Source: Pseudocercospora fijiensis CIRAD86
Lineage: Eukaryota > Ascomycota > Dothideomycetes > Mycosphaerellales > Mycosphaerellaceae
Length of the DNA: 64,000 nt
Direction of reading: 5' to 3'
Assembly (NCBI RefSeq): GCF_000340215.1
Contig: NW_006921541.1
Span: 2,639,527 to 2,703,526, forward strand
Part shown: piece after piece, positions 31,723 to 42,731 of the stretch
Position numbering within the stretch: position 1 is the first letter of the stretch
Layout: each line of letters begins with the position of its first letter
Notes under the pieces: generated by a model
What the model was told of the DNA's origin: nothing
Seen by the model: only the letters and a program-made list of their open reading frames with translations
Database searches by the model: none
Program-made: the position numbers and the translations under genes

Positions 31723-32356
31723 GGTGCTGTCGTGAACTGATCGATGTGGCGATTCTCGTTGAGTCCTGCCATTGCAGCCGCTCCTGATATACAATTCCTC
31801 GCTCGCAAGACATGTTGACGCTCTTTCGTCATCCAGCTGAACATTGCGTGGCATTGGCGACCAGGTCGTCTTGTTATTGCATGGCATTCGCGAAAGAATG
31901 TAACGCGAGATAGCTCACAACGATTTCGTCCGCATGTCTTGCTGGGATTCTGCCCTTGGATCCACTTTCGTACTCGTTCCCGATGCTGATTGGTCAGATG
32001 GTGGGAATGCGAATCCGAGCAAGGCTTAGATGATCCGCCATGTGAACCACAATGTCGTGCGGCTGAGCTTCGTCCGTTCTGCATATATGTGCTGAACTCT
32101 CGTTTTCGTATCTGTGTTCACCTCTCGAGATTTGCTGCATTCTAGTCAGTAGAAAAAGATCGTACCACCTCCAAGATCCGGCCCTGACATATACGATTAC
32201 GCATGGTGTCAACGTATCGACGTAGTTTCTCCACCTTGCCGATTGTACCAAGATTTGTGGACAAAGCACTTGAATAGGATCGGGCTAGATCATTCGTGGA
32301 AGATTTGCTGCTGGGGTATAGACCAGCGCTCGATTGGCTGGCTAAACGTGCGTGAC
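31723..32356. promoter_or_regulatory. Region between peptidase remnant and Zn2Cys6 gene
   Basis: The two genes are divergent across this region of about 630 bases. I see no further gene. Upstream open frame extends the peptidase start but looks like leader sequence. Confidence 0.3.
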
Positions 32357-33876
32357 ATGGCTCCACGCAGGTCGCATCTCAAGTCACGAAACGGGTGCTA
32401 TACCTGCAAGAGGCGTCGAGTGAAGTGTAAGTCTAGCCAAGCATCCAACGGCACTAACCTTGTGAGAGGCACCAGGCTGATCAGGGAACAATGATTTGCA
32501 TAGGTGACGAGAGCGGACCACCATGCACAAACTGCAAGATCAGGGACACAGACTGCAGCTTTCCGCCGGCCACTGTCTCGCACCACACTGCGTCTCCGCC
32601 ATCCAACCATGCCAAGTCTTCTGCAATTGGTTCGGACATCTCGGCCCTCAGCAGCTCGATATCCTCAATGTCGACTGCCAGACATATCCCGGAACTTCGA
32701 CTCATGCATCGCTGGTCGACGGTCACTTGCGAAACCATGGTCTCCGAGATCGCCGACGATCGAGAGATCTGGAGGAATGTTATGCCGGAGATTGCGATGA
32801 AGTATGACTTCCTTCTGAACAGTATGTTCGCTTTGACGTCTTTCCATTTAGCATACGACAGGCCGAACGAAGCGCCACAGCATCTGAGCGCCGCTCTGGA
32901 CTACCAGACTCTCGCTTTCAAAAAGTTTCGTAGCGACCTAGAAGGAAGCATGATGGATGACGTAGAGGCTCATGATGCGTTGTTGTATTGCTCGATCATA
33001 CTAATGGTGCTGGCCCTTGCATCGTCCACGCAGCCGTTGCTGAAAGAGGGAATGATACAAAATACGATCATCCATTTCGAGCTGGTCAGAGGAATCACCG
33101 TCGTCATGCTCAAGCGCCCAGAGTGCATCAAAGAGCATAAACTATTTGGGAAGATTCCAGATATGCTCCGGCTTCCCAAGCAAGGGTACAGTCCAAGAGC
33201 AGCAAGAGCTATACAGCTTCTCACCGAGATGAATGAGGCGAGGGCACCAATGTCGGACGAAGGGTATTCCAGTCCTGGACCGATAGAGCCCTTGCCCGAG
33301 GATAGACGATACCTGTCGTGCAAGAACGCCATCTGGTGGTTGGAATACCATTTTTCCACCTGTGGCGAGCTCAAGCACCGAGGATTTGTACTCGCTTGGC
33401 TGTCGCTTGCCGGTGATGATTTCATCCAAGCCATCAAAGAAGGTGACCAGATCTCTTTGCTTGCGGTCATGTGGTGGGGCGTCTTTCTGAACCCGCTGGG
33501 AGAACAGTACTGGTATGGAGAAGACTTTGGTAGAGATGTGGCGAATGAGGTTGTAGAAGCCGTCAAGCTCTCGTCAGAAGCGAGCGTCGGAGAATTGATC
33601 TACCTAGCGGAGCAGGAATTCCGCGAGGACATGGCACGAAAAGCCAATGATGGGAGCGAGCCACCGATCGAACCGCGCGAGCAGGTAATCGAGGAGAAGC
33701 CATTCTGGGAGGTCGACGATCCGGATGATCCTAATAGTCCTCACGGCAATGCACCAGCGTCAGTCATGGCGTATACCAGGAAGCAGAATAGCAAGCTATT
33801 TGGCGGAAGTATAGATCGATTGCAGGTCGCAGAAAGATTGGGAATGTCAAGATCGACTTCAGCTGGACTGGAGTGA
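32357..33876 (+). CDS. Zn2Cys6 transcription factor
   Basis: This is a fungal binuclear-cluster regulator of 480 residues. Exon 1 (32357-32426) and exon 2 (32504-33876) are joined within the cysteine codon of the cluster: GTAAGT donor, TTTGCATAG acceptor. The six zinc-binding cysteines are Cys14, 17, 24, 31, 34 and 41 (CYTCKRRRVKC-DESGPPCTNC...DC). A Ser-rich linker follows, then the helical fungal regulator region (residues about 100-330) with REIWRNVMPEIAMKYDFLLN and LTSFHLAY. The C-terminus is acidic. It is convergent with the amino-acid permease, with 51 bases between the stops, so co-regulation is possible but unproven. Confidence 0.88.
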
Positions 33877-33927
33877 ATTGCGGTTGCGGGTTTGGATGCA
33901 TTCGTGTAACTGTCGATGTATATCAGC

Positions 33928-35806
33928 TCAATCCCATAGAAACGACACCCATCTCAGCCATCCTTTTGGTCTCGGCTCTGGCTCCTCCGGCTTTCTCTCT
34001 ATCTCGTCTAAAGCTTCATTCAGCGGAATATCAGCAAGATTGACGAATCTGGTTTTCTTGAAGAACTTCCAGAGCACAAACGCTGTGAGTACCAGAGGTA
34101 TGTCGAGGTAGCTGGACACAAATCCCGAGGATGACCAGTTCCCTCTCGTGAAGTTGGAGAAGCCAGATGTGAACAGAATCACCACAGAAAGAACCAGTGC
34201 AACTGGCGTAGAAAATCTGGTCCATGTATTGTGCCATGGCAGGGCCGAGTATGGTATTGCCTGCTTCTTCATCGCAAGCATCAGACGCTGGTGGTTGATG
34301 AGAATGGAGATCCAGCTGATGAGGACACCGCAAGCCGTGAGGTTAACAAACCAGTAGAACACAGTTAGTGCTCCAGAGCTCAGGCTCATGAATGCGAGGA
34401 ACATGAAAGCTGTCTGAACCATGACACAGACGTACGGGACTCCCCATGAAGTTGTGCGTAATAAAACCTTGGGCGCTTGCTTCTTCAACGCAAGCGCATA
34501 GAGTACACGAGTTCCAGCGAGCAGCGCCTGGTTTGAGGAGGACCATGCGGAAGTAATCACAACGGCGTTGACGACCGATGGGATCGCTTTGATTCCGGCA
34601 GCGGATGCAGCGATGACAAATGGTGATTGAGCTGCCGTGCCTGATTGATCGTCAAGCCGAGGGTCATCGCTGGCCACGAGCATGCCAACGACCAGGACTG
34701 CTAGGAGGTAGAAGATAGCGACTCGGAAGAAGACACGCTTGCAAGCTCTTGGGATAGCTTGTCTGGGGTTTCGCGTCTCAGCAGCGGCCATAGCAACAGA
34801 TTCCGTGCCTGCAAAGGAGAACACGGCTGAACCCATGCAAGCCCAATATCCAAGAAAGTTGCCCCAGGCACCACTTCCGATGTATTCAACGAACGGTCCT
34901 GGAGTTTTCCAGTAGTGGAAACCTCGACGCTCAACGCCGGGGACACCGCCAAGGGAGATGACAAGTCCGAGGATGATTAGAAATATGATGAAGGCGATTT
35001 TGAGCAAGGCAAACCAGAACTCGACCTCGCCTTTGATACTATTAGCTAGAATAGGGTGTATTTGACGTGCACGCTGACTGCTTACCATACACGCGAATCA
35101 GCGAGATGCCGACAATGAAGGTCAAGCAGATTACGAGAATGATCCAGACGCTCGAATTGACGTCGGTCCAGTACTGGAACAAAACGCATATCGCCGAGAT
35201 CTCCGCTGGGATCGATAGCCAATTGCCATAGACCTGGAGATGTGATCAGACGAGAGACACAGAAGGTAGGTCCGCTTTGCTTACGATGTTCCAGCCGATG
35301 GCAAAGCCCATCGCCGGATCCACGAGGAATTCGGCATGTCGTACAAAGGACCCCGTGACGGGCAGCAGTGCCGTGACTTCTCCCAGCGCAAACTGAACGG
35401 CGCAGACCATCAGGCCGACGGTAAGATAGCCAAGCAACGCTCCCAGAGGTCCTCCGGTCTGAATCGAAGCGCCAAGTCCCAGGAAGAGCCCCGTGCCGAC
35501 GGCTCCTGCGATGGCGATGAGCGAGATGTGTCGTTGATGAAGTCCACGGCTCAAATCACGATCCTCGTTGGTCGTCACGAAGTCTGCTTCCTGCTCGGTG
35601 GGTTGTGATGGGCCTGCTGCTGCTGCTGCTGCTGCTGCTGCCGCTGCCAGACTCCGGGGCCTGGCATGCCGATCGACGTCGACGATGTTGATGGCCTCGC
35701 CTTTGCCATGGGAAGTGGTGGTATTGTCGATGTCGTGCACGCCCATGCTGTCCGAGTCGGCGTCTCCCAACAGCGGCGAAAGCTCTGTCGCCGTGGGAGA
35801 AGGCAT
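33928..35806 (-). CDS. Amino-acid permease (APC/YAT family)
   Basis: This is a plasma-membrane amino-acid/proton symporter of the yeast amino-acid transporter type. Three exons, 35806-35285, 35233-35086 and 35045-33928, give 595 residues. Intron 1 (51 bases) has GTAAGC...CTCCAG ends; intron 2 (40 bases) has GTAAGC...TTCTAG ends. The N-terminal 90 residues are cytosolic and carry an 11-Ala run. The first transmembrane motif is GAVGTGLFLGLGASIQTGGP, and about 12 membrane spans follow (for example FWFALLKIAFIIFLIILGLV). The FSFAGTESVAMAAAETRNPR signature is present. The acceptor of intron 2 is chosen by phase; a nearer CTAATAG does not keep the frame. Confidence 0.88.
35614..35647. repeat. CTG microsatellite coding for polyalanine
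   Basis: Nine CTG units followed by interrupted ones encode the 11-alanine run in the cytosolic N-terminus of the permease on the minus strand. It is probably length-polymorphic. Confidence 0.8.
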
Positions 35807-36149
35807 GCTTTAGTTCTAAGCCATGGTGCAGTGGTGGGATGGCGTGCTGGCTTCGATGTCCGGCCGACATTTTGACATCGGCTATGAATGCCTGTTGGGG
35901 CCACGCCTGACTGCCAAGAATCACGTGGGATCGTCCAACTACTGCCAAGAATCACGTGGGATCGCTGCGGAACCTTGTCGCCGCTATTTCTACCGTGCTC
36001 GCTATAACTGCTACTATATACTCTAACTACTGCTAAGAATCACGTAGGATTGCTACGGAACCTTGTCGCCGCTATTTCTACTATGCTCGCTATAACTGCT
36101 ACTATACTGTATCCTCCGACTACTACCCAAAACACTTCTCCTAGACATC
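35807..36149. other. Intergenic region with tandem duplication
   Basis: This region lies between the permease start and the 3' end of the ATPase gene. It is largely filled by an 88-bp tandem duplication and a shorter partial copy of its start near 35910-35936. Confidence 0.5.
35937..36112. repeat. 88-bp tandem duplication with C-to-T differences
   Basis: Copies begin at 35937 and 36025 (AACTACTGC(C/T)AAGAATCACG). The second differs from the first almost only by C-to-T and G-to-A changes: GCCAAG to GCTAAG, GTGGGA to GTAGGA, TCGCTGCGG to TTGCTACGG and TACCGTGC to TACTATGC. A third partial copy of the first about 25 bases precedes them. Confidence 0.85.
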
Positions 36150-37007
36150 TCATAACTTTCGCATGTCTTTCCTCTTTTCCACCGGCCGTCCATGCGCTTG
36201 AAGAGCAATCCCCACGCGCTCCTTCAGGCCTAGAACCTCCTTCGGAACCACAACGAAAGGGATATCAAGAGTCCTGAGCATCGTGCGAAATTGCTCATCG
36301 TGCTCCCTCCATTCTCCATCGTAGCTGGGCATCCACCTGACACCATCATTGGTCATCCACGGGCCACCAGCCTCGCAGAGCAGCACTGTCCCAGCCCTCA
36401 GTTTCTGCTCCAGCCATTTCCATGCTGGCGAATCAAGCATTTCGCTGACGGCAGTATCGCCCACGAAGAGTGCCGTGTAGACGAGAGGGTCAAGGCCGGA
36501 CCGATCAGATATGTACCATTGCGAGACTCTGGAAGCATCGCGTTCTGCGCCGTACTGTGCATCAAGTATGGCCTGCTGCAGTGTGAGTACTTTCTGTGGG
36601 TCGTGGAAGTATTCTCCTTGCTTGAAGTCGAGCTTCTCCAACACTTCTCGAGCTGTCTCGGCTATGATGCTGGGCGGATCGCTGCCAAACGATTGGCTGT
36701 GCTGGTCAAAGTGTTCTTGCAGCGCCTTCAACAACGTCGTCTTTCCGGTACATGATGGGCCCACGATGTAGATATTCTTCTGCTGTTGTGCTTCCATGGT
36801 CAGCCGAGCTAAGAATTCCAAGGAGACGCGCGCGAGAAAGGCGTCGTCTGATGAGGTGAGTAAAGCATTGCCCATAAAACCGTACGGTTTTTTAGCGCAA
36901 ATGAATGCTGATTGTGCAGGGGCTTGCTGGGCATGGGTTGGCAAATATGCCGGCCCGACGTCTATTGTTTGGTTGTCATTCGCATTGTTGTTGTGTTGGC
37001 TGAACAT
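36150..37007 (-). CDS. P-loop AAA_28-type ATPase
   Basis: This single-exon 285-residue protein has Walker A GPSCTGKT at residues 83-90 (IYIVGPSCTGKTTL). A later SDRSGLDPLVYTAL motif and a C-terminal helical part place it with the AAA_28 (NadR/Ttd14-like) P-loop proteins. Members of this family bind nucleotides, and some act as kinases; the substrate here is unknown. The N-terminal 40 residues are Asn/Gln-rich. Its ATG lies 45 bases from the divergent RdRP-helicase ATG, so the two genes must share a very compact promoter or overlap in their leaders. Confidence 0.75.
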   Translation of the reverse strand: MFSQHNNNANDNQTIDVGPAYLPTHAQQAPAQSAFICAKKPYGFMGNALLTSSDDAFLARVSLEFLARLTMEAQQQKNIYIVGPSCTGKTTLLKALQEHFDQHSQSFGSDPPSIIAETAREVLEKLDFKQGEYFHDPQKVLTLQQAILDAQYGAERDASRVSQWYISDRSGLDPLVYTALFVGDTAVSEMLDSPAWKWLEQKLRAGTVLLCEAGGPWMTNDGVRWMPSYDGEWREHDEQFRTMLRTLDIPFVVVPKEVLGLKERVGIALQAHGRPVEKRKDMRKL

Positions 37008-37052
37008 CTCTTGAACACGGTCGTACGTTATCCGGAGAAGTCTTGAAAGGAC

Positions 37053-40000
37053 ATGACGAGCGTGAAGTCATTCACGCACGTCCTGCAAGATGGCATTGCG
37101 CCGACGGACAATCTCTGGCACTATCATGTCCCCAACCTGCCGTCATCTTCGAAGACAGATCATGCTCGTCTTATCAAAGCAATCACTCTCGTCTCGAATG
37201 CGCACGAGCAGCTCATCTCCTTGCACATGGTCCCAGCGCCCTTCAACCGCGTCATCAAAGATGATCCGCTCCACCAGTTCCTCTTGCTGAGTGTTGCCGA
37301 TTTTCGGCTCCAGATTACAGCGAACACCAAGGATGGCGAGACACAGCCTGCGCCAGCCCGAGAAAGTGCGGAATATGTCGCCAGGTTGTTGAAGACTGGT
37401 GTCGTCCTGAATGGCCTTGCGTACCACTTCTTCGGTCACAGCAATAGCCAGCTGAAATCGCGGTCGTGCTTTCTGTTCGCAGCATCCAAGGAAGTGATAA
37501 AAGAAAAGGTGGAAGCACTGGCGGACTTCTCCAACATGCAATCTGTCGGCAAAAAGGCGAAGCGTCTAGGCTTGCTGTTCTCGAGCGCCGAGCACGCTTT
37601 AGAGCTGCAGCCGGAACGCTGCACTGACATTGATGATGTCAAGTTGGGTGACTATGTGTTCACAGATGGATGCGGCCTGATTGCAGTACGACTGGCGAAA
37701 CAGGTTGCGCAGCGCAAACGCATTGTCTACAGGAACAAAAGGTACTTACCCTCGGTGTTGCAGATACGTTATCGGGGCTACAAAGGAGTCCTGATGATTG
37801 ACCCGACATTGACTGGCCAAACTCAAGTCTTGTTCCGAAAGTCAATGAAGAAGCTCAAAGATGTCAAAGACCTCTCATTTTCCGTGGTCGAGCATTCCAA
37901 GGTACGTCCACCTGATTGGAACGAAGAGTGGTACTGAAGCTGGCAGCCATACACTTTCGGTTTCTTGAACGATGAGATTGTCGTCCTTCTCAACGCCCTC
38001 GGCGTGTCAACTGACACCATACTCAGCAAGCAGACGGAATACTTGCAATTCCTGGACGAAGCATACAATGGAGAGCCCAGAGCCGCATTTCGGTTCTTGT
38101 CATATCAGAACGAGCTAGATCTGGCGGAGAAGTTACTCATTGAAGGCGTCCACAGTGTGCGCAAGTCTCTTCGGAGCCTCGTCAAGACAGAGTACAGTCG
38201 AATGCTCAACAAGTATGAAGAGCAGCGTTGTCGCATCATGCTCACCCAGTCAAGACTGCTTTTTGGCGTATGCGACCCCACCGGCAGAGACGGCGGTATG
38301 AGTAGACTTCCTCCAGGAACATGCTTCGTCCGAATAACTCTGGACGGAGATGGAGAACCCAGAACCTTGATCAACACAGAGGTTCTGGTCACCCGTAACC
38401 CTTGTCTCCATCCTGGTGACCTGCAAAAGTTCCGAGCTGTTGATGTTCCCGAGTTCTCGCACTTGGTCGATTGCATAGTGTTCCCAATCCGTGGGAGCAG
38501 GCCCAGCGCTGACCTGATGTCGGGCGGAGATCTCGATGGAGATAAATGTGAGTTTCTCGGTTCGGTTGTTGACAACTTCGAATCATCCATCTGATTCTCG
38601 GATCAGTTTTCGTTACGTGGGATCCGGATATCATTCCAAAAAAGATCGCGGAGGCCGCGATGTACCCTGGCGTCAAAGAACGACATCACTTTGGTGAGAT
38701 CACCGGTGACGATAGAGCAGAATACTTCGCTCGATACCGAAGCACGTCTCTTGGGAAGATCAAGAACCTCTACCTGAAATGGGCTCGTTTGAAAGGCGCT
38801 ATGAGTCCAGAATGCCAGCAACTCAATCGTCTCTTCTCCCAATGCGTGGACGGCAATCATGTGAAGGTCCCAGCGGCTTTCGAGGATCCTCCCGAGACTC
38901 CCCCGGATGCTTTGCCATTCATCTTAGACGTCTTGCATGACGCCGCGACCGCTACAATCACCAGGAACACCCATCGCGTTTTCGATAACGAATCTAGTCC
39001 TACTGATATACTGGATTTGATCTCGTGCAGAGACTCAATCGCAATTTCAGAATTCGAGCTGATTCAATTTGTACTAAGAAGCTGTACAAAGACTGGAGAG
39101 GACTTTGCCAGCTTTGCAGACCTATTTAATTATGCTGCTCTGGATGATGAACAGAAGGCTTGGGTCATTGGCCAATTACCTCCGTCACGTCACATGCCGT
39201 GTCTGATCAAGAATGGCCTCGTCCAGTGAGCATATCCACTTGCGCTGTCAAATGGCACAAAATACATATGAGAATTGCATGTCGAGACTGACTAACAATA
39301 TCGTTTTCGCCATCAGGTCAGATTTGATCCTTCTCTCGGAGATGCGCAAGTTTGAGCTTCATCATGCCGGTCTCCACTGGCAGCCGGTATTTCTGTCAAG
39401 TGTCGACCGAATGGCTCGGTTCCTGCCTAGTGTGTGCCGTGCACTGGACGTCTTCCACAAGAAATTGGTAATCCTGAGAGCCGATGAACGTCTCACGCTC
39501 ATGATCTATGTGCCGCAGAAAATAGCTCGAGCGTCAGAGGTCCAAGTCGATGCTTCAGTGAGGGTCTTTGCGATCCCACGATCGTCAGACACTGGAATGA
39601 CACCATATAAAGTCATGCCTACTAAGGTCAACTACAGACTCTACTGCGACGACACAGTGTTTCAACTGTACGAGACAAAGCGTGCAAACACTTTCGTCTT
39701 CTTGACTAAAGGCCCTGTTGACACTTCATCCTACCGTGACACGAACACGATGGGGGAAAGGAGGCGGCAGAAGCAAAAGACGCTCGATGAAGGCTTAAAC
39801 TTTGACTGTAGAGCAAGTGTTGCTTTGCAGAAGATCAGCGCGCAGGTGCAGAAGCATGTAGGCAGAATGAACAGAGCTGGTATACTCGCAGCGGTAAGCA
39901 CCACTCACTTCAAGCCGGTTCGCGTCAAGCTCACAATTGTCCTAGGAAATCTATGTCATCAGTAATCGAGACGTCCAATCCATGCGGTACCTTGATCGGT

Positions 40001-42471
40001 GGCTGCACTTCATCGACACGGAAGAGAAGCTCCCCAACTTTGAGCCCGTTTCACAGGAGTACCGGATCCCAACCATGAGTGACAGCGAACGCAGTAAAAT
40101 CCCGGAAAAGATTGCTCGAATTGTCTGGGATCACGATTTCCAGGCAGTCGAGCAGCTTACGACTGCTGGCGAGATCACCCACACCTTACAGCTACTGCAC
40201 AACACAGCACAGCTGAGTGTACTGCAATTAATCTACACCCGACTGATCGAATCCGTCACAAGAAAGAATGAAACAACGCAACTATGCACGCTCCGCTCTC
40301 TTCTCGAATTTCTCCCCACTGCTGCTTTCCTCGCCCAGTCGCTCTTGGACTCTCAACTCTGGAAGCTTCACTGTCAATCACTTGCAGAAGAATCCAGCGT
40401 AATCTTCCTCGCCATTCTACCAGAATTCGCCCTTCTCTCGCATCAGATATCCGCATTCGTGAAGAAACCATTCCAAACCGTCCTTCGCAACATCAAACAA
40501 ATCTCCGTACAACAACTTGTAGATCTGTGCGAGATCATCGCGCTGACTATGCCCGACGTGGAGCTCGCCCTGGATTTTTTGCTCGAGTGTCTGGAACCTG
40601 AGATTTCACGTATACTGGTAGGGAGACCACTGGAGATATCCCAATGCATCAAGCAGCTCATCGGGATCGCAATTGAACATATCGAGGAAGCAAATAGCAA
40701 CAGGAAATTTCTGGGTCAAACTCTTCGATTGGTGCATGACAGAAATTCCGACGGGTTCACGGTCGTCAAGACTCTTGTTCGCATCGACTCGCCGAGCACA
40801 GCTTTGAAGACTGGCGATCATATTCAATTAGTGGTGACTGAATCTCCGTCCAATGCTCCGCTCAAGCAGCCGTATACTATGGATGCTGTGGTCCTGCACA
40901 CAGAACAAGGCTCGGCGAGACTTCGATGCATACATCGCCCTCCTTCGTATGTACAAGACTGTGCCTGGAAGTATCGAAACTGCGGATCTTTCGTCACGAG
41001 TAAAGCGATGTTTGACGCCGTCGCGAGATTCTATGGAAGCAAGGAAGTATGCTGTCCATTGTACAAATTACTCGTTGGCTTCCCTCCGTCAGTCAAGAAA
41101 CAAGACGTGAACGAGGGTAGTAAAATCATCGGAACAATGCATCCACTGCTCAACAACAGTCAAAATAAAGCACTGCAAGCCGCAATGCAGCATCGCCTGC
41201 TCTTTCTCTGGGGCCCTCCAGGAACTGGGAAGACTCACACAATCGCAATCATTCTCCAAAACCTGCTTGTCAAATTTCCCGCGTCAAGAATTTTAGCCAC
41301 GGCCCCGACACATAATGCCGTGGACAACATGCTACAAAAATTTATCGAGAAGAGTTCGAAAGCTCTTGCCTACAAACCTCTCCGAGTAGCCACAGATGTG
41401 AGTTCTCTCCTTCTATCACAGAACTCTTGTACCACCTATCGACTAACTACTCCTCAGCTCAGCAAAGTCTCCTCATCTCTACACGCCTTCACATGCGACG
41501 CCTTCGTAGGCCAAGATCTCACAGACTCGCACAGCGGACGACGAAAAGCTCAGGAACGAGTCACGCAAAGCCGTCTCATCTTCACGACATGTATCGGCGC
41601 AGGGCTCGGTTTGCTGCGGAGCGAGGACTTCGACATCGTGCTCGTAGACGAAGCCTCGCAGCAAACTGAGGCAGAAACACTCGTGCCTTTGACGAAAGGT
41701 TGTCGAAGAGCGATACTCGTCGGCGACCATGTCCAGCTTCGCGCGACGGTTCAGAAACATTCCGTCCTGTCGGGGTTTGATGTTTCGTTGTTTGAGAGAC
41801 ATTACACCGCTTCTTCTTCCTCTTCCTCTTCTTCTTCTGCGAAAGTCATGCTGGATACGCAGTATAGAATGCATCCGGACATCTGTAAATTCAGTTCCCA
41901 AGAATTTTATTTCGGACGTTTGTATTCGGATCGAGCGATGGGTGGTTCGATCAGGCTTCCGAGCTCTGCTTTTCCCTGGCCAGGAGAAAGTCGGAAGGTT
42001 TTCGTGCAGTGTTCTACGTCGGAAGACCTGGGACATCAGTCGAAATCGAATGAGGGGCAGATTGCACTCTGTCGGGAAATTTGCAGGCTTCTTCTCACGA
42101 GGGACTCGCACGCGATGAAAGATGACACGAGTATTGCGATTCTCACGCCTTACTCTCGGCAGCGATTGAGATTGTCAAGCGAGCTTCCCGGAGAGTTGAT
42201 CGTCTCAAGCATTGATGGGTTTCAGGGTCGTGAGGCGGATATCGTTGTCTTTGTAACGGTGCGTTGCAATGTACATTACGAGATCGGCTTCCTTAAGGAC
42301 TTGCGTCGACTCAACGTCGCCGTGACTAGAGCGAGAGCTGGGATTATTATTATAGGTGATCGGCAGACGTTGACGGGTCGTCTCGAGGATGATGCTGATG
42401 CGGATATCAAACTCACTTGGAGGCGGCTGTTGGATCAATGCGTCCAAGTCTTGGTTGACGTTGATGGATAG
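37053..42471 (+). CDS. RNA-dependent RNA polymerase fused to SF1 (UPF1-like) helicase
   Basis: Exons 37053-37901, 37947-38547, 38607-39225, 39317-39893 and 39946-42471 keep phase throughout (1,723 codons). A further 60-base intron at 41398-41457 (GTGAGT...CTAAC...CTCAG) is likely and would leave 1,703. The RdRP part (about 1-930) has VFTDGCG, SVLQIRYRGYKGVL, the catalytic DLDGD at 478-482 with FFVTWDPDIIP created by splicing, and the conserved end AAEIYVISNRDV, where the exon 4-5 junction falls. The helicase (about 1270-1700) has Walker A GPPGTGKT (1305-1312), VDEASQQ, GDHVQL, LDTQYRMHPD, SSIDGFQGREAD and LNVAVTRAR. RdRPs make double-stranded RNA for silencing; SF1 helicases of the Hrr1/SAD-3 kind assist them. 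The usual several-hundred-residue N-terminal region of fungal RdRPs is absent; a TGA lies three codons before the ATG. Separate genes are possible (ATG 39982) but would cut the conserved RdRP end. Confidence 0.87.
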
Positions 42472-42731
42472 GGTGTGGTCGTCTCATGAGCTGCTTTAAT
42501 GCAAGGCTACTTCGTCAATGAAGCTCGAGTTTGAGACTGCTGTGGCAACGCTCATTTCGAAACTTTGGATTACTACTTCACGGTGCCGGTGTCGTTGGCC
42601 TCACTCCAGACTGCCATGCAATGGGTTTCTAAGAAGCGCTCGGAGGCGCGTCCGGCGGAAAACAACGCGGTTGACGTTTGCAAACGCTGACATACTGAAA
42701 TATCATGACATACGCTGCTCAGAAATTAGCG
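42472..42731. terminator. Convergent 3' region
   Basis: These 260 bases lie between the RdRP-helicase stop and the RING gene stop. Nothing else is recognised. Confidence 0.3.

Noticed and set aside
39982..42471. Helicase as an independent gene starting at ATG 39982
   Set aside because: The 12 codons before it complete the conserved RdRP C-terminal motif after a clean intron in the same frame, and there is no room for a promoter or terminator between the parts.
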